DNA from: an uncultured Balneolaceae bacterium
GTDB taxonomy: Bacteria > Bacteroidota > Rhodothermia > Balneolales > Balneolaceae
Assembly: GCA_938003885.1 (NCBI GenBank)
Contig: CALKWT010000225.1
Location: 1 to 24,340 of the forward strand
Reading direction: 5' to 3'
DNA: 24,340 nt
Shown here: in pieces, positions 16,910 to 24,340 of the stretch
How positions within the stretch are numbered: the first letter of the stretch is position 1
Layout: each line of letters begins with the position of its first letter
Program-made: the position numbers and the translations under genes
Notes under the pieces: generated by a model
The model's database searches: none
What the model saw: only the letters and a program-made list of their open reading frames with translations
Told to the model about the DNA's origin: nothing

Positions 16910-19900
16910 ATGCTCCCTCAATTTATCCCGAAGTCACCCGCTTCTTTGCTTCTTCTTTTTTTTATTGCCAGTCTCAGCCTGCTCTCCTGTAACCGGAAGA
17001 CGCCGTCCGTTCTGATCTTCAGCAAGACCGAAGGGTTTACCCATGACGCTATTCCTGATGGGATCGAAGCGATTATGAAACTGGGCCAGGAGCATGGATT
17101 TGACGTGGATACCACCACCAATGCTGCACTTTTTACAGAAGAACATCTGCAGAACTATTCAGCTATTATTTTTCTCAACACGACAGGGAATGTTCTGAAT
17201 CCGCAGCAGGAGACAGAAATGCAGCGATACATTCAGAGTGGCGGAGGTTTCGTAGGCGTACATGCAGCAGCAGATACAGAATATCACTGGGGTTGGTATG
17301 GAAGACTGGTGGGAGGATACTTTCTGGATCACCCCGGAATCAACGACCCGCATCCCAATGTTCAGCCGGGGACGATATTGGTAGCAGACCCCAACCATCC
17401 CTCTACAGAGTTTCTGCCTGAACGCTGGGAAAGAACCGATGAGTGGTACAGCTACCGGGATATATACGAAGAGGTCAATGTTCTGCTGAAACTCGATGAA
17501 CAGAGCTACCAGGGGGGTGCTGAAATGGGGGATCATCCTGTTGCCTGGTATCATGAGTTTGACGGTGGCAGATCTTTTTACACCGGCCTGGGACATACCA
17601 AAGAGTCCTATAGCGACGAGTTATTTCTGCAACATCTGCTGGCCGGTATTGAGTATGCAATCGGAAGCTCACCCCGGCCGGACTATTCTGCTTCCCGAAC
17701 GTCCCCGCTTCCCGAAGAGAACCGGTTTACCAAAACCCAGCTCATCCTTGGTGAGCTATTTGAACCCACTGAAATGACGATACTCCCCAATCTGGATATC
17801 CTCATTGCGCAAAGAAGAGGTGAAATTCTGCTCTATAAAAATGCTGACTCCACACTTTCTGAAGTGGGGTTGCTGGATGTTTATTGGTACACCGAGGAAG
17901 AAGGAGTGAATGCGGAGGAAGGGGTGATTGGCATCCAGGCGGATCCTGACTTTGAAAACAATAACTTTGTATACATTTTTTACACGCCGGCAGACACATC
18001 TGTCAATCGTATCTCCCGATTTGAGTTCAGAAACGATCTGCTGCAGATGGATTCCGAGACGCTTGTTCTGGAATTCTATTCACAAAGGGATATCTGCTGT
18101 CACACGGGCGGTTCTCTGGCTTTCGATAACAACGGCCTTCTCTACGCTTCTACCGGTGACAACTCTACACCCTTCAATCAGCCCACAGGAGATTACACGT
18201 TGAGTGGGTATGCCCCGCTGGACGGGCGGCCCGGTTTTGAACAGTATGATGCACGGCGCACTTCAGGTAACTCCAATGATCTGAGAGGAAAGATTTTGCG
18301 CCTGAATGTACAGGAGGATGGTAGTTATACCATACCCGAAGGAAACCTCTATCCGGAAGGCATGCCGGGCACCCGGCCGGAAATCTATGTGCAGGGGACC
18401 CGAAATCCTTATCGGATATCGATCGATCCCATGAATAACTATCTCTACTGGGGGGATGTGGGGCCGGATGCCAGCAATGATAGCCTGGAGACGAGGGGCC
18501 CTAAAGGCTATGATGAAATCAATCAGACGCGTGAAGCCGGGCACTACGGATGGCCTTATTTAATTGGGGACAACTATCCTTACAGGGAATTTGATTTCAA
18601 TAGCGGTACACCCGGCGAAGCGTTTGATCCTGATGCTCCGGTGAACCGGTCCCCATCAAATACCGGAATTGAGGTGCTGCCTCCTTCAGAGCCTGCTTTC
18701 ATCTGGTATCCCTATGACGCCTCACCGGAGTTTCCGCTGACCAGGACCGGAGGAAGAAATGCCATGGCGGGGCCGGTCTACTACACGGAACTCTTTCCGG
18801 AAGAGACGCGGCTGCCCGACTATTATGATGGGAAGTTTTTTATTTATGACTGGATCCGGGATTGGATAAGAGTGGTTAGCATGCATGAAGACGGATCCTT
18901 TGACAAGATGGAACCTTTTATGGAGAGCACCACATTTAACGGGGTGATCGATATGGAAGTGGGGCCGGATGGCAGGCTCTATCTTCTGGAGTATGGCAAA
19001 GGGTGGTTTACACAAAACAGGGACAGTGGTATCGCAAGGATTGACTACAATGCAGGAAACCGCTCTCCGTCAGTGCACGCTCTCTATGCTGAAGAGGCTT
19101 CGGGACTATTGCCTTTCGAGGCGGTATTCCATGTTGATGCTACGGATCCTGAAGAGGATCCCCTTCACTTCAACTGGCATTTGTCAAATGGAGAAACAGT
19201 GGAAACTACTGTTCCTGTATTGGAATACACCTTTTCGGAAACGGGAGAGTATAGTGTCCGTGTGGAAGCAGTGGATCCGTCGGGCTTGTCGGCTATGAGT
19301 GAGGAGCTCTACATCTATGCAGGCAATGTAGCTCCTGTGCTGGAAATTGAGATCGATGGTAACCAGACTTTTTACTTTGATGACACACCTGTAAACTATT
19401 CGGTTCACATAGAAGATGTTAAGCGGGATGTTACACCTGCTGAAATCAATCCTGAAAACCTGTTTGTGTCATCAGAGTTTGTTTCTGGCCGTGCTGCAGC
19501 GGAGCCTGAAGCGGGGCATCAGATAATTACGGATGCGATGATTGGGCGGAATTTGGCTGCAACGCTCGATTGCAGGGCTTGCCACAGCGAGGCACTGCGG
19601 TCTGTGGGCCCCTCCTATATGGAAGTTTCTGAGCTTTATCAGGATGAGCCAAATGCGGAGAGCTATCTGATGGATCAGATCATCACGGGAAGTGTCGGCG
19701 TTTGGGGTGACGTTGCGATGCCTGCTCACCTGGACTTACCAGAGGAGGATGCAAGAAAGATTGTGGCCTGGATCCTGTCACTTACCGACGAATCAGATGC
19801 CGGCTCCTCATTGCCTGCGACAGGCCAGATAACTCCCGCCGCGCTTGATGGAGCCTCCGACCAGACGAACAGATTTGTACTTTCCGCCCGGTATACCAAC

Positions 19901-20380
19901 GAAACGGAGCCGGGAATTACACCTCTTACCGGTTATGCATCGAAGGTATTGCGGGGTAATGTACTGGAAGCCTCGGATGCACGGGAGCTAGATGGCTTCC
20001 AGATAATGGAATTTGGTGGTCAGAATCTGCTGCTTTCAGCCGATGGCCGGGGGTCCTTTAGTTTGGGTGAAATTGACCTTATTGGAATATCCTCCATCCG
20101 GATTCAGGCCGGGTCTATGGAGCCAATAGCGAACCGGTATGTTTATGAACTTCGGCTGAACTCCCCGGATGGGCCTGTGGCAGGACGGGGCGAACTCACT
20201 CCGGAGATGGTGGTACACCATGGTGAAATCCCTGCCTATTCCATAGAGGTGCGGCTGGATCCAGCAGATTCGACAACTTCGGATCGTGATATTGGTTCCA
20301 TTTACATCACAAGCCGACCGGCCGGAGAGAGCGGAGAAGATGTCGTGGCATTAACAACTTTTGAATTTGTGCCTATTTGA
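16910..20380 (+). CDS. ThuA / PQQ-type sugar dehydrogenase propeller / PKD / cytochrome c / CBM6-like lipoprotein
   Basis: An 1156-residue lipoprotein (lipobox Cys27, SLSLLSCNRK). ThuA spans about 34-255 (VLIFSKTEGFTHDAIPDG, GGGFVGVHAAADTEYHWGWY, FYTGLGHTKESY). A soluble-glucose-dehydrogenase-like propeller spans about 280-715. It keeps HTGGSL with His398, matching the catalytic His of the sGDH HNGG motif, and Arg498-Asn499 (GTRNPYR), matching PQQ-binding residues. Cys396-Cys397 precede the His. A PKD domain follows at about 718-805 (VDATDPEEDPLHFNWHLSNG). A class I cytochrome c has CRACH (888-892) and likely axial Met937 (GDVAMPAH). The C-terminal 985-1156 looks like a CBM6-type sugar-binding sandwich (YVYELRLNSPDGPVAG). 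Expected role: envelope oxidation of sugars with electrons passed from PQQ to its own heme. This order is familiar in Bacteroidota; the substrate is unknown. Confidence 0.92.
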   Translation: MLPQFIPKSPASLLLLFFIASLSLLSCNRKTPSVLIFSKTEGFTHDAIPDGIEAIMKLGQEHGFDVDTTTNAALFTEEHLQNYSAIIFLNTTGNVLNPQQETEMQRYIQSGGGFVGVHAAADTEYHWGWYGRLVGGYFLDHPGINDPHPNVQPGTILVADPNHPSTEFLPERWERTDEWYSYRDIYEEVNVLLKLDEQSYQGGAEMGDHPVAWYHEFDGGRSFYTGLGHTKESYSDELFLQHLLAGIEYAIGSSPRPDYSASRTSPLPEENRFTKTQLILGELFEPTEMTILPNLDILIAQRRGEILLYKNADSTLSEVGLLDVYWYTEEEGVNAEEGVIGIQADPDFENNNFVYIFYTPADTSVNRISRFEFRNDLLQMDSETLVLEFYSQRDICCHTGGSLAFDNNGLLYASTGDNSTPFNQPTGDYTLSGYAPLDGRPGFEQYDARRTSGNSNDLRGKILRLNVQEDGSYTIPEGNLYPEGMPGTRPEIYVQGTRNPYRISIDPMNNYLYWGDVGPDASNDSLETRGPKGYDEINQTREAGHYGWPYLIGDNYPYREFDFNSGTPGEAFDPDAPVNRSPSNTGIEVLPPSEPAFIWYPYDASPEFPLTRTGGRNAMAGPVYYTELFPEETRLPDYYDGKFFIYDWIRDWIRVVSMHEDGSFDKMEPFMESTTFNGVIDMEVGPDGRLYLLEYGKGWFTQNRDSGIARIDYNAGNRSPSVHALYAEEASGLLPFEAVFHVDATDPEEDPLHFNWHLSNGETVETTVPVLEYTFSETGEYSVRVEAVDPSGLSAMSEELYIYAGNVAPVLEIEIDGNQTFYFDDTPVNYSVHIEDVKRDVTPAEINPENLFVSSEFVSGRAAAEPEAGHQIITDAMIGRNLAATLDCRACHSEALRSVGPSYMEVSELYQDEPNAESYLMDQIITGSVGVWGDVAMPAHLDLPEEDARKIVAWILSLTDESDAGSSLPATGQITPAALDGASDQTNRFVLSARYTNETEPGITPLTGYASKVLRGNVLEASDARELDGFQIMEFGGQNLLLSADGRGSFSLGEIDLIGISSIRIQAGSMEPIANRYVYELRLNSPDGPVAGRGELTPEMVVHHGEIPAYSIEVRLDPADSTTSDRDIGSIYITSRPAGESGEDVVALTTFEFVPI

Positions 20381-20746
20381 AAACTCCGGAAGTGAATTTA
20401 TAAAGGGGGGGAGTACGGGCAGCAGGCTCTGCTGTTGCGGATTTCACCCATTCAATGCACTGCGCAGGCATCGATTTTTTACGTCGATTTACAAAGCGCT
20501 GATCAGCCCGTGACAGTACCATCTCAAAAGAATCTCTAATACTGGTCAACATACAACCTATAATGCTTGCAGAGATCGCTTTTGCATTGTGTAAGCTAAT
20601 GCGGTACAACTAGTTATATGTATGGATAAATAAATTTGTATGCGGCAATCACAAATTTTATAATAACAGGAGGATCGGTGGATCCACAGGTTGGGGTGGG
20701 AGAGAGGGTACTCCCGGTATATCCCCCAAACCTTATCCAGACATGA
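20381..20746. other. Non-coding, probably decayed spacer
   Basis: No recognisable gene. It includes a G7 run followed by a small hairpin (CAGCAG-GCT-CTGCTG, 20420-20434) without a T-run. A 78-codon minus-strand frame covers 20373-20609 and reads fluently (MLTSIRDSFEMVLSRADQR) but matches no family I know. The rest, up to the FecR remnant, shows stops in every frame. Confidence 0.4.
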
Positions 20747-21145
20747 TCATCAGGCAGCATAAAGTGGCTGTTGGGTACATCGGATTCTGATCTTATGGCT
20801 GAGACCTACGAAACGGTACTGGAGGCGAACCAGTGGACCAGTTACAAGACTGATCATCATCTATTTGAAACCGGGAACGGAGATATTTCCATCTTTACTG
20901 CATGGAACCATGGGGTACTCTATTATGAAAATGATACCCTGGAAGAAGTGGCCCGAAAATTTGAACGGTGGTACGGAGTAACCATCAGCTTCAGCAATGA
21001 ATCCATAAAACGTTGCTTTATCAGGGGAGAGCACAGGGATGAAACTCTCAGAAATGTACTTGAATCCATCACCTATGCTTTTGAGGGAATGAGTTATGAG
21101 ATCAACGGGAAGAGGGTGGTTCTGTCTGGTAGAGGGTGTGCTTAA
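20747..21145 (+). pseudogene. C-terminal fragment of a second FecR-like gene
   Basis: The frame is open from 20747 to the stop at 21143-21145, about 132 codons. From VLEANQWTSYKT onward it matches the end of a FecR periplasmic region. FTAWNHGVLYYENDTLEEVA, RKFERWYGV and LESITYAFEGMSYEI form a good DUF4974 C-terminal domain. The N-terminal cytoplasmic domain, the membrane segment and most of the FecR domain are missing, and no other frame in the 370 bp upstream supplies them. The only starts are a TTG at 20771 and an internal ATG at 20795. No SusC gene follows. It is therefore read as a remnant of a lost regulator-receptor locus. It is not a duplicate of the FecR gene at the left edge, because the sequences are clearly different. 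Confidence 0.75.
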
Positions 21146-22088
21146 AGAGAGGCGCTTGCGAAAATGCAACTCATCAGGTAGTGCGAAATCACCACAAAGC
21201 GAGTACACAATCCCATGGAATCGTTTATAGGGCTCATGCAAAGCTCGGAATGGATCTTTTGTTGTACCTAAAGAGTGATAATTATGAATCGCTCTCAGGC
21301 AAACACGAAATCGAACCTTTACCGTACCGAAAAGTACCGGAACGCATCATGCGTGCGTCTTCCGGATTAAATCAGGCAGTAACAGATTTTTAAAAAGACT
21401 GCAAAGGGCTTCACCCCAATGCAATCAAGACATGTGTAATGCTTCCCGATAAGCCAACGTTGTATCCCGGTATACTTTTCAGGATACCGTTCAACATCTG
21501 TCTGGTGAAGGCTTACCTGCCTTCCAACCATATTCCGTATATGGCCCTGCCTTAAACACACAGACAGGGGGCCGTTATAATTTCAAAAAACGAACATTGT
21601 ATGATCGACTTCCTACTAATAGGACACAGGATTCTGATAGTACTTACAAAAAAATTTCAAAAATTTATCATCTCCATTTTTTACTCTTCCAATAAATAAG
21701 CTTTTTAGCTTTATAAGTGATTATAAGTATGGGAATTGAGAGGGTTTGTATAATTAATGTTCCCATAAAGCATAGTTACTTAAAAAAATAAAATTCTAAT
21801 TAATGATCAGAATGGCTGTTTAAAGCCCGATAATTAGAAATAAGTATGATTTTACCACCGATTTTAACTTTTCCTGTTAGCTTCCTGAGAGTATAGTGCC
21901 TAACAAATCTGCCCCTTGCGCTGCTACAGTCTAGATCAATAAAATGGTTGATGAAAAACATGTCATCACCCACATCCAGCGATATAGCTTTCTTGTGATT
22001 CTCTGTATCCGGAGTTCCTGAAAAGTAGGTCGGTTGTTGGATGAAGGGTTGATTTTACAGCAGGCTTTTATCTTAACTCATCCCTCTG
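21146..22088. other. 943-bp region with no intact gene, AT-rich in the middle
   Basis: Short open frames exist but none is convincing. From about 21580 to 21840 the sequence turns clearly AT-rich, with poly-A and poly-T runs, unlike both sides. The only notable coding signal is the minus-strand frame at 21800-22054, listed separately. I see no tRNA, no repeat array and no clear insertion-sequence ends. It looks like decayed sequence between the FecR remnant and the esterase gene. Confidence 0.5.
21800..22054 (-). pseudogene. 84-codon open frame of unknown origin, no proper start
   Basis: On the minus strand the frame runs stop to stop for 84 codons in an AT-rich area. It contains stretches that read like a real protein (FSGTPDTENHKKAISLDVG, DDMFFINHFIDLD, GRFVRHYTLRKLTGKV, KIGGKIILISNY). 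The only ATG is internal, at DDM, and would leave about 50 residues. I do not recognise the family. It lies just downstream of the minus-strand esterase gene and in the same direction. It may be the C-terminal remnant of a gene once co-transcribed with it; chance openness is the alternative. Confidence 0.3.
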
Positions 22089-23003
22089 TTAGTCCAGATT
22101 CTTTTTATCAACTGTCCAAAGTGAAGATTGAGAGAGGCCACTGGGCGAGCCGGTGAACATTTTACCTGCTTCTTCATCACCCTTTAACTGCCACTGATAC
22201 CATGCAGTAGCTACCCTGGCAAACTCTCCGCCGTGCGGTTCAGCATAGGTTCCGCCATGACCAACATCCATATTAGCCACAAATACAGGCACATGGTTAA
22301 TGCGTTCAAAATCATCCATACCATTGTTATAAGCAATATCAGACTCCCCGCCTAACAAGTAAAGAGTGGGTGAGTGCAGTTTGTCGAGCTGATCTTTTGA
22401 AAGAGAAGGCATTCCCTGTATTCCGCTGCCGGGAGTTGGCAGAATACCACTATTAAACACGCCCACCGTTTTTATACGCCTGTCCGGTGCTACTTCAAGA
22501 GCCTGTAGCCCTCCGCACGACATACCGCTTACTCCGATACTCTCCGTAGCAATTTTGCCGTAGTATGGACTGTCCCTGTTGCTGTTTTGTGCAATGGCCC
22601 AGTCGATGGCATCAATTAATAAAGAAGACTCTGATTTATCGAATTTCTGTTCACCCACTTTTGGCATAGGGCCAATTGCAATCACCAAAAATCCATGAGA
22701 AGCAACTTCGCTCAAAAAATTCAGATGTTCCCAGGGGGAGTTGTTACATGCGCCATTGCCCCAGGCTATGACAGGCAATTTTTTATCTCTGCCAAACACG
22801 CTTAAATCTTTAGGACGGAATATTGTGTGAGTGGGTAATGTCTTGTCTGAGATCATGATGGCCTTATAGTCTCCCGTTCCACCATCCTCTATCGTCCGTG
22901 AATCATTCTGGGCAATTGTCACACTAGAAAAACTTGCCAGGATCCAAAGCAGAGATAAACATTGTATAAATCTAATCTTTTGTCGGTGTTTACATTTCTT
23001 CAT
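22089..23003 (-). CDS. Secreted alpha/beta-hydrolase (esterase of the PET-hydrolase/dienelactone-hydrolase type)
   Basis: I place the start at the ATG whose complement is at 23001-23003 (MKKCKHRQKIRF), because it opens a good signal peptide ending near SSVTIAQ; a longer frame to 23093 adds a 30-residue leader without purpose. The product is 304 residues. The fold signs are clear: oxyanion-side VIAWGNGAC, nucleophile elbow GMSCG with Ser162, Asp222 (GGESDIAYNNGM) and His249 (DVGHGGTY). Close relatives as I recall them occur in plant-biomass degraders, where such enzymes are thought to remove ester groups from glycans, but this activity is inferred. It is transcribed away from the TIM-barrel gene at 23260, with a 256-bp shared upstream region. 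Confidence 0.88.
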   Translation of the reverse strand: MKKCKHRQKIRFIQCLSLLWILASFSSVTIAQNDSRTIEDGGTGDYKAIMISDKTLPTHTIFRPKDLSVFGRDKKLPVIAWGNGACNNSPWEHLNFLSEVASHGFLVIAIGPMPKVGEQKFDKSESSLLIDAIDWAIAQNSNRDSPYYGKIATESIGVSGMSCGGLQALEVAPDRRIKTVGVFNSGILPTPGSGIQGMPSLSKDQLDKLHSPTLYLLGGESDIAYNNGMDDFERINHVPVFVANMDVGHGGTYAEPHGGEFARVATAWYQWQLKGDEEAGKMFTGSPSGLSQSSLWTVDKKNLD

Positions 23004-23168
23004 GATCTTTGCATTAACTGGAGTTGATTGCATTTGTTGGCTTGATGATTGTTTGTAAGGCCTTGCTGAAGATATTGTAAAAAGATTTAGCATATAAATA
23101 TTCTCGCTGTTTTTGACTATACTCTTTTAGAAAGCTACTTAAACTTATGAGTTGAGGAGGGTATTACG

Positions 23169-23197
23169 TTGACATCCAGGCCGTTCAAAAGTACAAT
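23169..23197 (+). promoter_or_regulatory. Sigma-70-like promoter before the TIM-barrel gene
   Basis: TTGACA (23169-23174) and TACAAT (23192-23197) are separated by exactly 17 bases, 63 bp before the ATG at 23260. This is a near-perfect classical promoter. Bacteroidota usually use a different -33/-7 pattern (TTTG and TAnnTTTG), so activity in this host is uncertain. Confidence 0.45.
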
Positions 23198-23259
23198 AGG
23201 TATCGCTCTCTTTTCATACTCCTATAAACAATAAACGTTTTAAATCTCAGATTAAGAAA

Positions 23260-24198
23260 ATGAAACCATTCCGATCAGAAATTACCCGCCGCAAATTTTT
23301 TCAACAAGCAGGAAGCTCAGCTCTTGCACTGACATTAGGAGGCGCGTCCACTTTCTTTCTCTCTCAGCCTGCGGCTAAAAAGATCAATGCAGGGAGTCGT
23401 ATTAATGGTGTCGAAATAGGGATTATCCTTCCATATGCACTGCGAGGAATTCCCGGGGATCCGGATGCAGAACAGTTGCTGAGCTATGTCAAAGAACTTG
23501 GAATCAGCTATGTCGAGATGCAGGCACCGCCGGCCGAGCGTTTTGCAGGTATATCTGCGGACAATCCTGTAGAGTGGAGACTTTCTGCCGGGATGGAAAA
23601 ATTCAAAGAACTACGGAAGCTATACAACGACGCCGGAGTGGAATTCTATGCTTTCAAGCAGACGCTTTCTGCTGAGATGTCGGATGAGGAGTACGACTAT
23701 ACATTTCGGGTAGCACGGACCCTCGGTGCCAGTCAGGTAACGATGGAGCTGCCGCGCCGTGACCCGGATGGAACCCTCACTAACCGGATCGGACAATTTG
23801 CAGAAAAGCACCAGCTGATGGTGGCATACCACAACCATACCCAGGCCAATATCAATTTCTGGGATCGTGCCGTCTGGCAGTCGGAATACAATGGGCTTAA
23901 TCTGGATATCGGCCACTATGTTGCCGCCAACGGACCCGAAAGTCTGATGGAGATCCTGGATAAACACTGGACGCGAATCGGGAGCCTCCACCTGAAAGAC
24001 CGGAAAGTGGGCATGGGAGACAATGTTCCATGGGGAGAAGGGGACACGCCTATTGCTGAAGTCCTTCAATTAATGAGAGATCGTAAGGCTCCCTTTCAGG
24101 CAACCATCGAACTGGAGTATAACGTACCGGTTCATTCTGACCCCCTGCAGGAGGTAAGCAGATGCCTGGAGTATTGCAGGAGGGCATTGGAGGGTTGA
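23260..24198 (+). CDS. Tat-exported sugar phosphate isomerase/epimerase (xylose-isomerase-like TIM barrel)
   Basis: A 312-residue protein with a twin-arginine signal (ITRRKFFQQAGSSALALTL), so it is exported folded, probably with its metal. The barrel has the expected metal and catalytic positions: Glu163 (TMELPRRD), His191 and His193 (YHNH), Asp216 and His219 (LDIGHY), His244 (LHLKDR) and Glu284 or Glu286 (TIELEY). The GEGDTPI loop is typical of this family. Members include sugar epimerases and enzymes acting on 3-keto-glycosides, so several reactions are possible. The export signal, shared by many Bacteroidota relatives, means the substrate is periplasmic, as with the ThuA-propeller lipoproteins. 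A classical promoter sits 63 bp upstream. It diverges from the esterase gene. Confidence 0.9.
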   Translation: MKPFRSEITRRKFFQQAGSSALALTLGGASTFFLSQPAAKKINAGSRINGVEIGIILPYALRGIPGDPDAEQLLSYVKELGISYVEMQAPPAERFAGISADNPVEWRLSAGMEKFKELRKLYNDAGVEFYAFKQTLSAEMSDEEYDYTFRVARTLGASQVTMELPRRDPDGTLTNRIGQFAEKHQLMVAYHNHTQANINFWDRAVWQSEYNGLNLDIGHYVAANGPESLMEILDKHWTRIGSLHLKDRKVGMGDNVPWGEGDTPIAEVLQLMRDRKAPFQATIELEYNVPVHSDPLQEVSRCLEYCRRALEG

Positions 24199-24264
24199 TA
24201 AAACGAGGGACACATTTGCCCCTCCATTTCAAAGTGGAGTGAGTATTTGTCAGCTACTGGATAG

Positions 24265-24339
24265 ACCATTCTGTCCATGGACCATAAACGACCACACAAA
24301 TCGTTGGGTTACAAAACACCCATCGAATGTGTAACTTAA
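24265..24339 (+). pseudogene. C-terminal tail of an IS3-family transposase (OrfB, DDE integrase core)
   Basis: In frame from 24265 to the TAA at 24337-24339 the sequence reads MDHKRPHKSLGYKTPIECVT at its end. The HxRPHxSLGYxTP pattern is the signature tail of IS3-family OrfB proteins, normally the last 20-30 residues. A TAG at 24262-24264 closes the frame upstream, and the isomerase gene ends at 24198, so the rest of the transposase is gone. YWIDH in another frame at about 24254-24268 may be more of the same tail after a frameshift. The element's right end would lie beyond the window. Confidence 0.75.
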
Positions 24340-24340
24340 C

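Noticed and set aside
24222..24239. Hairpin CTCCATT/AGTGGAG with a 4-base loop after the isomerase gene.
   Set aside because: Short stem with a wobble pair and no proper T-run; could be a weak terminator but not supportable.
1..24340. CRISPR arrays, tRNA or rRNA genes, and phage genes.
   Set aside because: None seen on reading both strands; no regularly spaced repeats or recognisable RNA gene cores.

Overview
The window looks like a chromosomal polysaccharide-utilisation region from a Bacteroidota or Balneolota-type bacterium. The basis is a FecR-type anti-sigma factor, a SusC receptor with an STN domain, SusD and a DUF3823 lipoprotein in tandem, many lipoprotein signal peptides and a moderate GC content. 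I cannot name the genus from sequence alone.

Layout, mostly on the + strand: a FecR-like regulator cut by the left edge (1-1013); SusC/SusD/DUF3823 (1099-7199); a GH43 glycosidase (7289-8341); a ThuA lipoprotein (8569-9333); a cupin (9589-9996); two adjacent genes matching the two halves of the plant Tm-1 protein (10130-11356, 11546-12382); a 1045-residue ThuA/beta-propeller/HEAT/blue-copper lipoprotein (12524-15661); a metallo-beta-lactamase-fold protein (15801-16514); and a 1156-residue ThuA/PQQ-type propeller/PKD/cytochrome c/CBM6-like lipoprotein (16910-20380). Intrinsic terminators near 10023, 12405 and 15695 split the row into several transcription units.

From 20381 to 22088 the sequence is decayed and partly AT-rich. 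It holds the C-terminal part of a second FecR-like gene and an unidentified 84-codon open frame on the minus strand. Beyond it a secreted alpha/beta-hydrolase (22089-23003, minus) diverges from a Tat-exported xylose-isomerase-like TIM-barrel protein (23260-24198). The last 80 bases carry the C-terminal tail of an IS3-type transposase.

Working model (inference): SusCD and GH43 take up and cut an arabinose-containing plant glycan, with FecR and the STN domain sensing it. The ThuA proteins, the two propeller oxidoreductases with built-in electron carriers, and the TIM-barrel isomerase act on the released sugars or glycosides in the periplasm, perhaps through keto-sugar intermediates. The most unusual signal is the pair of large ThuA-propeller lipoproteins, which have parallel architectures but end in different redox modules: type 1 copper in one and heme c in the other.
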